Assembly (NCBI GenBank): GCA_034437795.1
Contig: DAOTTI010000106.1
Coordinates: 1-20,083, forward strand
DNA: 20,083 bases
Direction of reading: 5' to 3'
Source: DAOTTI01 sp034437795
GTDB lineage: Bacteria; Chloroflexota; UBA11872; UBA12225
Positions within the stretch are counted from its first letter, which is position 1. Every line of letters starts with the position of its first letter. The notes under the pieces are model-generated. The model searched no databases. It had not been told where the DNA came from and saw only the letters and a list, made by a program, of their open reading frames with translations. Positions 7,060 through 14,036 of the stretch are shown one piece after another. A program made the position numbers and the translations under genes.

Positions 7060-8274
7060 ATGACCGTACGGCTGGCACTGATCGGATGCGGCGGGATCTC
7101 GGAGGCGCACCGGCGCGGGTATGCCGCCATCAAGGCGGCGGAGCCTGACCTGTTTGAGCTGGTGGCGGTGTGCGACGCCGACCCCCAGCGGGCGGAGGCG
7201 GCCGCCGGCGCGGCCGCGGCCTGGCAGGATGGACGCCCACGGGTGTACACCGACCTCGACCACCTGCTCCAGAACGAGCGGATCGACGCCGCGGACGTGT
7301 GCACGCCCCATTACCTGCACCACACTGTGGGCGCGGCCTGTTTGCAGGCCGGCATTCACGTGCAAGTGGAGAAGCCGATTGGCGTGACCGTGCGCGCCAC
7401 CCAGCACCTGATCGAAGCGGCGAAGCGCCACGGGAAGATCCTGGCCACGGCGGAGAACATCCGCCGGATGCCCGGACCGCGCACCGCCTACTGGCTCTTT
7501 CATGAGCGTGGCCTGCTTGGCCAGCCGATCGCCCTCTACGCCCAGCGGGTGGCCCAGCCCCGCCCGCGTGTCACCGTGGCGGCCCCCGTCCGCCCGGGGG
7601 AATCCCCCTGGACCTGGCGCCGCGACCGGGCCCTCAGCGGGGGCGGTCCGGTGCTGGACAGCGGCGCTCACTTCTGCGACACCATCCGCTACCTCTACGG
7701 CGAGGTGGAGTCCTGCTACGGGCGCGTGCTGCACCTGAGCGACCGGCGGGTACGGAAGGGCAGCGAGCTGGTCACGCCCGACACGGAAGACACCTTCATG
7801 GCCACCATCAACTTCGCCAATGGCGCCGTGGGCACGTGGTCGGTCAGTTCCGCCTTACCGGGCCATCAGTTTCTGGCCGTGGTCTACTACGGGCGGGAAG
7901 GGGCCATCGTCGAGCCGGTGGATGCCTTCCACGGGCCGCGGCTGGAAAGCCAGGTCGTGCTGCGCGACGGCAGCTCGCGGCCGCTGGAGGCCTACTTCCT
8001 GGAGTACCTGGAGGCGCTGGGCGAGCCGGGCCGGCAGCGCCTCTTCCCGCACGGCTTCGTCGACGGCTTCACCCTGGAGATCTACGACTTCCTCACCGCC
8101 GTGCGGGACGGCCGGCCGCCGGAGATCGACGGCGAGGAAGGGCTACGGGCGAAGGCGATCGCCATGACCATCTACGAGTCGGCTACCACCGGCCAGGTGG
8201 TGCGCGTCGAGGACGTCCTGGCCGGCCGCGTGCGCGAATACCAGCGCCCCATCGACGACCGCTGGGGCCTGTAA
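7060..8274 (+). CDS. Gfo/Idh/MocA family NAD(P)-dependent oxidoreductase
   Basis: The 404-residue product starts directly with the Rossmann motif ALIGCGGISEAHRRGY (G9-C-G11-G-I). It then has the family marker EKP at 104-106 in VQVEKPIGVT, and the catalytic-region GGGPVLDSGAHFCD with Asp200 and His204. Such enzymes oxidise or reduce a sugar, inositol or related hydroxyl at the expense of NAD(P). The C-terminal half is the usual beta-sheet substrate domain ending in a conserved FLTAVRDGRPPEIDGEEG segment. AAGGAGG lies 7-8 nt upstream of the ATG and fixes the start. The substrate cannot be named from sequence. A 2-hydroxyacid dehydrogenase is convergent downstream, and a TIM-barrel isomerase is 5 kb away, which points to carbohydrate catabolism. 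Confidence 0.91.
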   Translation: MTVRLALIGCGGISEAHRRGYAAIKAAEPDLFELVAVCDADPQRAEAAAGAAAAWQDGRPRVYTDLDHLLQNERIDAADVCTPHYLHHTVGAACLQAGIHVQVEKPIGVTVRATQHLIEAAKRHGKILATAENIRRMPGPRTAYWLFHERGLLGQPIALYAQRVAQPRPRVTVAAPVRPGESPWTWRRDRALSGGGPVLDSGAHFCDTIRYLYGEVESCYGRVLHLSDRRVRKGSELVTPDTEDTFMATINFANGAVGTWSVSSALPGHQFLAVVYYGREGAIVEPVDAFHGPRLESQVVLRDGSSRPLEAYFLEYLEALGEPGRQRLFPHGFVDGFTLEIYDFLTAVRDGRPPEIDGEEGLRAKAIAMTIYESATTGQVVRVEDVLAGRVREYQRPIDDRWGL

Positions 8275-8560
8275 CGCCCCCGGCCGCTCCCTGAGCCGGG
8301 GCCACCGCGGTGCCAGAAACACGAGACTGGCGTAGCCGGATCTGGCCCGCTGGTGCTGTGGAGGAGCATGAACTGAGGCCTCACCGTCGCCCGCGAAGCG
8401 GGCCCCCGCTCTCCCGGAGGGAGAGGGGTCTCCCCTTGCTGGGTGCGGATACTCCAGGTTAGCCTGGACTATTCCTGAGCGGAGCCCTCACCGCGGCGCA
8501 TCTACCAGAGGGAGAGGGAACTGCTCGCTGGCCGTGACGGCTCCAGGCTAGCGGCGGGGC
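8275..8560. other. Convergent intergenic region with hairpin repeats
   Basis: This is the space between two genes that end towards each other. It holds a CCCGC-GAA-GCGGG hairpin (8390-8402), a CTCTCCC-GGA-GGGAGAG hairpin (8410-8426) and a degenerate relative near 8484-8520 (CCCTCACC ... GAGGGAGAGGGAA). No coding signal is seen. Confidence 0.6.
8410..8426. terminator. GGGAGAGGG-family hairpin, probable bidirectional terminator
   Basis: CTCTCCC (8410-8416) pairs perfectly with GGGAGAG (8420-8426) around a GGA loop. The hairpin lies between the ends of convergent genes. A short TCTCCCC run follows instead of a U-tract, so termination is plausible but not typical. Confidence 0.45.
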
Positions 8561-9547
8561 CTATCCCCGCCACGCCTCCGGATTGACCAGGAACGGCGGG
8601 CGCCTCCCCTGGAGCGCGGCCACGATGTTCTCGGCGGCGACGCGGGACATCCGCGCGCGCGTCGCGTGGGTGGCGCTGCCCAGGTGGGGCACGAGCGTCG
8701 CGTTCTCGCACTCCAGGAGCGGATCGTCCGGCGGGAGCGGCTCCACCTCGTAGACGTCGATGCCGGCGGCAGCGATCTGCCGGCGCTGGAGCGCCTGCGC
8801 CAGCGCCCGCTGGTCGACGATGGCGCCCCGCGCCGTGTTCACCAGCACCGCCGTCGGTTTCATCAAGGCCAGCTCTCGCTCCCCGATCAGGCCGCGCGTC
8901 TCAGGGGTCAGGGCGCAATTGATGCTGACGAAGTCGGACTCGCGGAGGAGGTCGTGGAGGGAACGGTACTCCGCTCCGGTCGCCGCTTCGATCTCCGGCT
9001 TGCGTGACCGGCTGGTATAGAGGATGCGCATGCCGAAGCAGGTGGCGCGGCGGGCGACGGCGCTGCCGATGGCGCCCATACCGATGATGCCGAGCGTCGC
9101 CCCGTGGACCTCCGCCCCGAGCAGGAGCGCGGGGTTGTAGCCCCGCCAGGCGCCGCTGCGCACGTAGCGATCGCCCTGGGCCACGTTGCGCGCCGCCGCC
9201 AGCAGCAGGGCCCATGTCTGGTCGGCCGTGGTCTCGGTGAGCGTGCCGGGGGTGTTGCACACCAGGATGCCGCGGCGCGTCGCCTCCGCCACGTCGACGT
9301 AGTCGTAGCCTACACCGAAGCCGGAGATCACTTTGAGCTGGGGGGCCTGGCCCAGCGCCTCCTTATCCAGCCGGTCGGTCGGGGGCACGGCAAAGACGGC
9401 GGCCGCGCCTTGGCGCAGCTCTTCCAGCAGGACGTGGCGTGGCGCGGCGTCGGGGCCGGGCCAGACGTGCACCTCCGCCACCTCGCGCAAGAGCGCTAGC
9501 CCCGGTTCGGGGAATGTCCACGAGCAAAAGACGATTGGTCTTGGCAT
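8561..9547 (-). CDS. D-2-hydroxyacid dehydrogenase (glyoxylate/hydroxypyruvate reductase or D-glycerate dehydrogenase type)
   Basis: The 328-residue product is a complete D-isomer-specific 2-hydroxyacid dehydrogenase. It has the substrate-loop region SGFGVGYDYVD (75-85), NAD-binding GMGAIG (156-161), and the catalytic triad Arg240 (NTARGAIVD), Glu269 (DVYEVEP) and His288 (PHLGSATHATR). It interconverts a 2-oxoacid such as glyoxylate or hydroxypyruvate with the D-hydroxyacid using NAD(P)H. The ATG at 9547 (MPRPIVF) is chosen because a TATGAT -10 box sits at 9560-9555, ideally placed for a leaderless transcript. An in-frame ATG at 9559 would overlap that box and adds only four residues. Further upstream extension has no family similarity. 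The gene is convergent to the Gfo/Idh gene. Confidence 0.92.
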   Translation of the reverse strand: MPRPIVFCSWTFPEPGLALLREVAEVHVWPGPDAAPRHVLLEELRQGAAAVFAVPPTDRLDKEALGQAPQLKVISGFGVGYDYVDVAEATRRGILVCNTPGTLTETTADQTWALLLAAARNVAQGDRYVRSGAWRGYNPALLLGAEVHGATLGIIGMGAIGSAVARRATCFGMRILYTSRSRKPEIEAATGAEYRSLHDLLRESDFVSINCALTPETRGLIGERELALMKPTAVLVNTARGAIVDQRALAQALQRRQIAAAGIDVYEVEPLPPDDPLLECENATLVPHLGSATHATRARMSRVAAENIVAALQGRRPPFLVNPEAWRG

Positions 9548-9554
9548 GCGCCGG

Positions 9555-9560
9555 ATCATA
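9555..9560 (-). promoter_or_regulatory. Probable -10 box for a leaderless hydroxyacid dehydrogenase transcript
   Basis: On the minus strand the hexamer TATGAT ends 7 nt before the ATG at 9547, so transcription would start at or next to the start codon. No good -35 match is seen 17 nt upstream, and no Shine-Dalgarno precedes the ATG. Confidence 0.4.
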
Positions 9561-10268
9561 ACGAAAGTGGGCGCCGTTGCGCGCCTCCTGCCCGCCGGCG
9601 GCGTGCCGGCCGAGGGGCGCCACCGCGCATGCAGGGCCGCAAGCCCGCGACCCCGGCGTCCATACGGCTGACGGTTGCCGGGCCAGTCCTTGCGAAGGAA
9701 CTCGACGCCAGGACCGGCCCGCGCAGCGTCGTGTGGCGTTGAAGGGCACTGGCCAGCGGCGAGGAGCGATCGAGGCGCTATCGAGCGCCGGTATTGACCG
9801 GCGCCCGGCCGCGGCCTACAGTCCATACCAGGAGCGCGGCGGCAGTTCCACGCGTACGTGCTGATCGGGCTGCGGTGGAGCTGGGGAGCGCTCAAGGGAT
9901 GAGACGGGATAGGGATCGCACCTTTTCAGACGAGACGCCGACCACGTCTTTGCAGCACGACCGCCACTTCGGTTCGACCGGGCCAGCGCCCTGACGGTCC
10001 TGGACCCCTGACTGGTGCACCGGCTGCGCCTGAGGCGCCCGGGGCAGGCCGTTGCGCCGGTTCGGAGCGGGCAGGCGGTGCGCCGCCCCAGTGTAATGAC
10101 GGGAGGCGGGAGGTCCCCGCCGGTCTCCACGGACCGGCGGCGGCCGGTCTGCGCGGGCCGCAGGGCCCCGCGCCCCCCGCGCCCGAAGCGGCGCGGGCAT
10201 GCGCCAGACGGCAGGCTGCGCCGGGTGCGGTCCTGGCACTCCTGGAGAGCAGCCTGCTCGTTGGCGCA
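9561..10268. other. Long region without a secure gene; contains a promoter-like hairpin
   Basis: I find no protein of recognisable family here on either strand. A perfect hairpin (9785-9804) overlaps a strong promoter-like pair. Downstream are two very small overlapping open frames: GTG 9858 to TGA 9902 (14 residues), and ATG 9899 to TGA 9994 (31 residues, ATGA overlap). The reading frame of the following membrane protein is open back to 9903 without an ATG, GTG or TTG until 10269. Translated upstream, it is Pro/Ala/Gly/Arg-rich and not convincing until about 10230. Confidence 0.5.
9785..9822 (+). promoter_or_regulatory. Promoter-like element with a hairpin over its -35 box
   Basis: TTGACC (9794-9799) is followed after exactly 17 nt by TACAGT (9817-9822), a good sigma70-type pair. 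The -35 lies in the loop and right arm of a perfect inverted repeat: GCGCCGGT (9785-9792), loop ATTG, ACCGGCGC (9797-9804). The repeat could be an operator. The likely downstream gene is the membrane protein at 10269. Confidence 0.45.
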
Positions 10269-10745
10269 TTGGCGGTGTTCCTGGAGAGTTGCCGTGCGTT
10301 TCTCGTCGAGGAAGGGGCGACGGCGCTGTGGCGTGGCGCCGCTGGGAGCGCGCTTACTGTCCTGTGCCTCGTTGGCCAATGCCTGCTGGCGGGCAAAGGC
10401 AGGGTTGCGACGCCGGCTGCCGTCCAGCGCGTGACCCGGATCGTGCGAGGCATCGCGCTCCTGGTGACTCTGGGCGCGTTCGGCGTCATCTCGCTGCTGA
10501 TCCTTGGGCACATGGTCGTCCTGCTGTACGAGGCCCGTCCGGGATCGGCGGGATATCCCCTGCAGTATGGGGAGCGAACCGCGAGGCTTATCGTCGCCAG
10601 CGTGGCCTGCCTTGCGGCCGTCTACTGGGCGTTTCATGGGCTGAACGCGACGCGAGGCGAGATCCACCGCCCGCGCCAGGAGCAGCGCGGCGGATCACGG
10701 GGCGGGCGCAACCGGTGTTCGCGGCTGATTGAGCCCTTACCCTGA
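10269..10745 (+). CDS. Hypothetical multi-spanning membrane protein (start uncertain)
   Basis: From the TTG at 10269 the product is 158 residues, with at least three hydrophobic helices: GSALTVLCLVGQCLLAG, a long one through IALLVTLGAFGVISLLILGHMVVLL, and LIVASVACLAAVYWAFHGL. The tail is basic, rich in Arg, Gly and Gln. Codon use is typical of the genome, so it is probably real. The frame continues open upstream and encodes another hydrophobic stretch (GAVLALLESSLLVGAL), which would complete a first helix. No ATG, GTG or TTG precedes it, so the start is unsettled; a rare start codon, an assembly error or a damaged 5' end are possible. No family is recognised. Confidence 0.6.
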   Translation: MAVFLESCRAFLVEEGATALWRGAAGSALTVLCLVGQCLLAGKGRVATPAAVQRVTRIVRGIALLVTLGAFGVISLLILGHMVVLLYEARPGSAGYPLQYGERTARLIVASVACLAAVYWAFHGLNATRGEIHRPRQEQRGGSRGGRNRCSRLIEPLP

Positions 10746-10777
10746 GCCTCTCACTGAGTAAGAAGCCCTCACCCTGA

Positions 10778-10798
10778 CCCTCTCCCGCAGGGAGAGGG
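10778..10798. terminator. Perfect 9 bp GGGAGAGGG hairpin between convergent genes
   Basis: CCCTCTCCC (10778-10786) and GGGAGAGGG (10790-10798) pair perfectly around the loop GCA. The hairpin is flanked by CCCTCACCCTGA and a second CCTCACCC. It lies between the stop of the membrane protein and the minus-strand ImmA/IrrE-like gene, the position expected of a bidirectional terminator. Confidence 0.55.
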
Positions 10799-10855
10799 GA
10801 CAATCCTCACCCAGGGGATCGCTTTCGCGGAGGCGCGGTGGGGCGTCAGGTGGGT

Positions 10856-11530
10856 TTAGCAGGCGTAGGTGACCCGCATCAGGTCTTCCAGCCGGCGGAC
10901 GAGCAGCGAGACCTCCGGGCGCGAGCGCAGCTTCTGATACTTTGGCGAGTGCCAGAACAGCGCCAGGCTCAGGCGGTGGCAGATGTCGATCACCAGGCGT
11001 CCCAGGGCGGGGCGCAGGCCGGTGTTGCGGGCCGGCTCGCGCGTGCGCCGGTAGGCGTACTGGGGCGCCCCATCGAGGCGCCCGCGCAGGATGGCCTTGG
11101 CCAGGGCGTCGGCGACCATCTCGCTGCGCCGCTCGGCGCCCGAGCGGGTACCGGGGTCGCGCCCCTCCACGTACTCCAGGCGGCTGAAGAAGCCGCGGCC
11201 CGTTCCGGGCAGCTCTTCCACGAGCGCGTGGGCCAGCAGGTGGGCGTAGACGGCCAGGCGCTCGTCCGGCGCCAGGCGCTCCGACACGACGATCTCCGCC
11301 CCGCGCGGCGAGGCGATCAGAAAGCCTTTCAGGTCTTGGAGCGCGTCGCTGGCCTCGCAGTGGATACCCAGCTCCTCCAGCGTACGCTGCGCCAGCCACT
11401 CGCGGCTCGCGGGCTGGCTCCCGCAGGAGCTGAACTGGGGCTCAGCGCCGCTGGCCCGCGCTGGCGCCACCGGCGTCCGCCGCAAACGTTCGGCCAGGAG
11501 CAGTGCCGCGCGTTCCGGTTCGAGGATCAT
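10856..11530 (-). CDS. ImmA/IrrE-like (COG2856 type) protein with a degenerate HExxH motif
   Basis: The 224-residue product follows an XRE repressor gene in the manner of ImmR-ImmA and HTH-IrrE pairs. The segment AVYAHLLAHALVEE aligns with the family's zinc-binding AHExxH helix, but reads H97-L-L-A-H101, so the catalytic Glu is replaced by Leu98. The downstream helix EMVADALAKAIL (Glu137) matches the third zinc ligand region. Zinc could still bind through His97, His101 and Glu137, while peptidase activity is doubtful. The ATG at 11530 overlaps the stop of the XRE gene (ATGA), showing translational coupling. The C-terminal half (about 155-224) is not recognised. Family assignment is moderate, since similarity is judged from these motifs and gene order only. 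Confidence 0.68.
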   Translation of the reverse strand: MILEPERAALLLAERLRRTPVAPARASGAEPQFSSCGSQPASREWLAQRTLEELGIHCEASDALQDLKGFLIASPRGAEIVVSERLAPDERLAVYAHLLAHALVEELPGTGRGFFSRLEYVEGRDPGTRSGAERRSEMVADALAKAILRGRLDGAPQYAYRRTREPARNTGLRPALGRLVIDICHRLSLALFWHSPKYQKLRSRPEVSLLVRRLEDLMRVTYAC

Positions 11531-12030
11531 CGCCTGGGTCCCTTGGCGCGCTGGCCTGCCGGCTGGGCCGCCTGGTGCTGCGGGGCGCCGGCCAGCCGGC
11601 TGAAAGGCTCGTCCTGCTCTCTGAGCCCCAGCACGTGCCACAGGAGCTTGCGGCGCAGGACGATCTGATCCGGCAGGGGCAGCGCGCGATAGCGGCGCAG
11701 CAGCTCGTCGAAGTGAGCGAGGTCCTCCTGCGAGAGCGGGAGGTAGAAGCCGGCCAGCTCCATCAGCTCGCGGAAGGCCGGCGCCGAGAGGCTGGCGCAG
11801 CAGAGCGCCCAGCCCACCAGCCGCTCCAAGGTCAGCGGGGCATCGAGCTGGCCCTGCTCATAGCGCGAGATCATGCTTTGCGTCACGTGGAAGCCGAGGT
11901 CTTCCAGGTCGCCAGAGAGCCGCGCCTGGCTCGTCGGCTCGCCGCTGGTACGCAGCTGCCGAAGGCATTCGCCCACCCGCTCGCGGATGGCTGCCCACCG
12001 AGCGACCTGCACTTCGTCTCGTTCGCCCAT
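11527..12030 (-). CDS. XRE-family helix-turn-helix transcriptional regulator
   Basis: The 167-residue product carries an XRE-type HTH at about residues 14-78. ERVGECLRQLR is helix 1, LSGDLEDLG and VTQSMISRYEQGQ form the recognition region (compare the usual SxSxISxxExG), and TLERLVGWALC follows. The C-terminal half contains helices (ELLRRYRALPLPDQIVLRRKLL) that may mediate dimerisation or partner contact. The ATG at 12030 (MGERDEVQ) is chosen because it begins just before the HTH; the longer upstream frame is Cys/Arg/Gly-rich and unlike a regulator. A TTACCA/TACGCT promoter with 18 nt spacing stands 10 nt before it. It is coupled by ATGA overlap to the ImmA/IrrE-like gene and probably represses its own operon; other targets are unknown. 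Confidence 0.83.
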   Translation of the reverse strand: MGERDEVQVARWAAIRERVGECLRQLRTSGEPTSQARLSGDLEDLGFHVTQSMISRYEQGQLDAPLTLERLVGWALCCASLSAPAFRELMELAGFYLPLSQEDLAHFDELLRRYRALPLPDQIVLRRKLLWHVLGLREQDEPFSRLAGAPQHQAAQPAGQRAKGPRR

Positions 12031-12040
12031 CGTGGTAGTA

Positions 12041-12070
12041 AGCGTAGCGAATTGTCTGGTGCCGTGGTAA
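12041..12070 (-). promoter_or_regulatory. Candidate promoter of the XRE/ImmA-like pair
   Basis: On the minus strand TTACCA (12070-12065) and TACGCT (12046-12041) are 18 nt apart. The -10 box ends 10 nt before the ATG at 12030, leaving almost no leader. Similar GTGGTAGTAAGC and GTGGTAAGC elements (plus strand) lie at 12032-12043 and 12064-12072 and could be repressor half-sites. Confidence 0.35.
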
Positions 12071-12411
12071 GCTAACGTGCCCGCTCGGCCCAGCGCTCCA
12101 GCTGAGAGCCGGCGCACGGACAGCATACAGCGTGCGGCAGCGCCGTGCCATGCATCGCCGGCATTGCAGGGGCCCAGTACCCGCCGGTACGCTGATGTGT
12201 GACGGGTCGGAGCCTGACCGGGCGCCGAGGCAACGGTGCAGCCGTCACGGCCGGTTTTCGGGCGATCCACGCCCGAGGACCGGCTTGTATTGTGCCGATG
12301 AACCGATAGATCAGCAGCCGATCAGTGCTGCAGACGATATCCAGGGTGGCCCGCGCAGGACGGAGCTTGCGCGCCTGCGTTGCCGGCCGCGAAGCGAGGG
12401 CAAGAGACCGA
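12071..12411. other. Structured intergenic region between the XRE pair and yjbQ
   Basis: No coding signal fits the neighbours' codon use. The central 12177-12284 part is full of stem-loops, described in the next entry. Further on, CCGATAGATCAG and CCGATCAG lie close together at 12304-12327. The promoter of yjbQ should be here, but I cannot place it firmly. Confidence 0.55.
12177..12290 (+). ncRNA. Candidate structured RNA: nested stems followed by a 15 bp hairpin
   Basis: GTACC/GGTAC (12177-12181/12186-12190) forms a small first hairpin. GTGACGG (12199-12205) pairs with CCGTCAC (12242-12248), enclosing a GGTC/GACC or CGG/CCG hairpin (about 12205-12220) and a GCGCC/GGTGC hairpin (12222-12226/12235-12239). 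One base later a hairpin begins with GCCGGT TTT CGGGCG (12250-12264), has the loop ATCCA, and closes with CGCCCG AGG ACCGGC (12270-12284). All 15 positions pair if two G-U pairs are allowed on the plus strand. TTGTATTGT follows. This looks like an aptamer plus terminator-like expression platform upstream of yjbQ, but I match it to no known class and GC-rich DNA gives false stems easily. Transcription from the minus strand, towards the XRE gene, is also possible. Confidence 0.35.
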
Positions 12412-12966
12412 ATGGCAGTGGTGGCAGTCAATCAAGATGGATGGGCGGCGCCGGCACCCAAGGCCGCCCATGGCCGGACCAACGCCGTACTCTCTCCACC
12501 TCCGGCACCGTACGCGCCGCCGCTGCGGGTTGCCACCAGGCTGATCCAGGTCGCCACCGAGCGCCATCTCGAGTTCGTGGACGTGACCGATTACGTCGAG
12601 CACTGCCTGGCCGAGTCCGGCATCCGCGAGGGCTTTGCCGTGGTCTTCTCGCGCCACACCACGGCCGGCATCCGGATCAACGAGCATGAGCCGTTGCTCC
12701 TGGAAGACATGGCCCAGATGCTGGAGCAGCTAGCGCCGCAGGACGCCAGGTACCGGCACGACGACTTTACGGTGCGCACGGTCAATCTCACCGATAACGA
12801 GCGGATCAACGGCCACTCCCATTGCCGGAGCCTGCTGCTCGGGGCCAGCGAGTGCATCCCCGTCGGCGGGGGCCGGCTACTGCTGGGGCGCTGGCAGCGC
12901 ATCTTCCTGGTCGAGCTCGATGGCCCTGCCCAGCGCGAGCTGATGGTCCAGATCGTCGGCGGGTAA
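12412..12966 (+). CDS. yjbQ: YjbQ/UPF0047 family protein (secondary thiamine-phosphate synthase-type)
   Basis: Residues about 40-184 form a complete YjbQ (UPF0047) domain. It contains FSRHTTAGIRINEHEP (about 79-94), NGHSHCRSLLLGASECIPV (133-151) and the C-terminal RLLLGRWQRIFLVELDGP (155-172). His82, His135 and His137 are the conserved site residues. E. coli YjbQ has weak thiamine-phosphate synthase activity, but the true role of the family is unsettled. The ATG at 12412 gives 184 residues, about 40 more than usual; the extra N-terminus is Ala/Pro-rich and could be non-conserved or a sign of a later start. The next gene follows after 56 nt, so an operon is possible. Confidence 0.87.
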   Translation: MAVVAVNQDGWAAPAPKAAHGRTNAVLSPPPAPYAPPLRVATRLIQVATERHLEFVDVTDYVEHCLAESGIREGFAVVFSRHTTAGIRINEHEPLLLEDMAQMLEQLAPQDARYRHDDFTVRTVNLTDNERINGHSHCRSLLLGASECIPVGGGRLLLGRWQRIFLVELDGPAQRELMVQIVGG

Positions 12967-13022
12967 GGTGGCGGAGACCGTATCATCCACGGCGGCGAGC
13001 GCGCCTCCGGGAGGAACGGCAG

Positions 13023-14036
13023 ATGGCAGTCGTCGAGGTCATGCAGACAAACGTCCCTGCGCCCAAGGATGCCCCGCTGCGTGAGCGGGGCAGCGTCTTT
13101 ACCGACGAGATCTCGATGGACTTCGCCGACGCCTGCCGCACGGCCGCGGCGGCCGGCTTGCGTTACGTCGACATCCGGCGGGTCTGGGGCGTCTTCTCCC
13201 ACGAGGTGCCGCGGGAGCGCTGGCCGGAGATGGCCCGCATCCTGGCGGACGCCGGGCTGCGCATCGGCGCGGTCCAGAGCAACTTCGGCAAGTGCCCCCT
13301 CTCCGGCCCGGGCTATGACGAGCACCTGCGGTTCTTCCCAACCCTGGTGGAGCAGGCCCAGTACTTCGGCGTGGATGTGATGCGCGTGTTCCCCTTCTGG
13401 AACGAGGTGCGGATGAGCGACGATCCGCCACCGCCGGGCGGGATCCGTCCCAACCTGGAACCGGCGCTCGCGGAGATCGTCCGCCGCCTTCAGCCGGCGG
13501 TGGCCCTGGCGGAGCGGGAGGGGATCTGGCTGGGGCTCGAGCCGGAGCACTCCACCTATAGCGGCAGCCCGCAGGAGGTGGCGAGGATCGTGGGCGCGGT
13601 GAACAGCCCCCATCTGGGCGTGGCCTGGGATGTGAACAACGGCTGGGACGACCTCTCCATCGACGAGGCCTACGCCCTGTTTCGCGGGCGGGTGGTGAAC
13701 GTGCATGTCAAGGAACGTGCGCTGTCGCCGTCGGAGCGGCGCCTGCTGGCTGCCGCCGGCGGGCAGCCGCGGCGCCAGCCGGCCCTGCTCGGCACGGGGG
13801 CCATCCCGTGGCCCCAGGTCATCCGCGCGCTTGAGCAGGACGGCTATCGGGGCGTCTACTCCATCGAAACGCACTTCGGCGCGCGCGGGCGCTACGGCTG
13901 GGAGAAGCTCAAGGCCGCCACGACCTATTACATCTATGCCCTGCGCGAGCTGCTGGAGGACGCTGAGGCAGCGCTGAATGTTGCCTCAGCCGCAAGCACC
14001 GCCCAGCCTGGCAGCGGGAGCCCGCCGCGGCCATAA
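13023..14036 (+). CDS. Sugar phosphate isomerase/epimerase-like TIM-barrel protein (AP endonuclease 2 superfamily)
   Basis: The 337-residue product has the xylose-isomerase-like TIM barrel with four likely metal ligands in order: Glu173 (GLEPEH), Asp203 (AWDVNNGW), His228 (VVNVHVKE) and Glu282 (YSIETHF). Such proteins isomerise or epimerise keto sugars, inositol intermediates or hydroxypyruvate (IolE/IolI/Hyi-like), usually with Mn or Co. The start at 13023 is preceded by GGGAGGAA with good spacing; an upstream in-frame extension would overlap yjbQ and looks non-coding. The last 20 residues are low-complexity. The exact reaction is not readable, but together with the Gfo/Idh and 2-hydroxyacid dehydrogenase genes it fits carbohydrate catabolism. 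Confidence 0.87.
   Translation: MAVVEVMQTNVPAPKDAPLRERGSVFTDEISMDFADACRTAAAAGLRYVDIRRVWGVFSHEVPRERWPEMARILADAGLRIGAVQSNFGKCPLSGPGYDEHLRFFPTLVEQAQYFGVDVMRVFPFWNEVRMSDDPPPPGGIRPNLEPALAEIVRRLQPAVALAEREGIWLGLEPEHSTYSGSPQEVARIVGAVNSPHLGVAWDVNNGWDDLSIDEAYALFRGRVVNVHVKERALSPSERRLLAAAGGQPRRQPALLGTGAIPWPQVIRALEQDGYRGVYSIETHFGARGRYGWEKLKAATTYYIYALRELLEDAEAALNVASAASTAQPGSGSPPRP

Noticed and set aside
9816..10667. A 283-codon minus-strand open frame opposite the small membrane protein
   Set aside because: No family similarity or hydrophobic pattern. The plus strand has better codon use and clear membrane helices.
10838..11668. A 276-codon plus-strand open frame opposite the ImmA/IrrE-like gene
   Set aside because: The minus-strand pair has recognisable motifs and an ATGA overlap; the plus translation is Gln/Arg/Gly-rich without domain features.
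10856..12030. Phage or integrative element around the XRE/ImmA-like pair
   Set aside because: No integrase, phage structural gene or attachment repeat is visible, and the base composition looks like that of the neighbours.
12205..12240. Resemblance of GCGCCGAGGCAACGG to the GCCGAAGG-GCAA core of glycine riboswitches
   Set aside because: The other conserved parts of that class (GGGAGAG before, CTCAGGCAAAAGGAC after) are absent, so I do not assign it.
12591..13874. A 427-codon open frame on the minus strand opposite yjbQ and the TIM-barrel gene
   Set aside because: The plus-strand products are clear families with conserved motifs. The antisense translation is His/Arg/Gly-rich and resembles no protein, as is usual in GC-rich genes.
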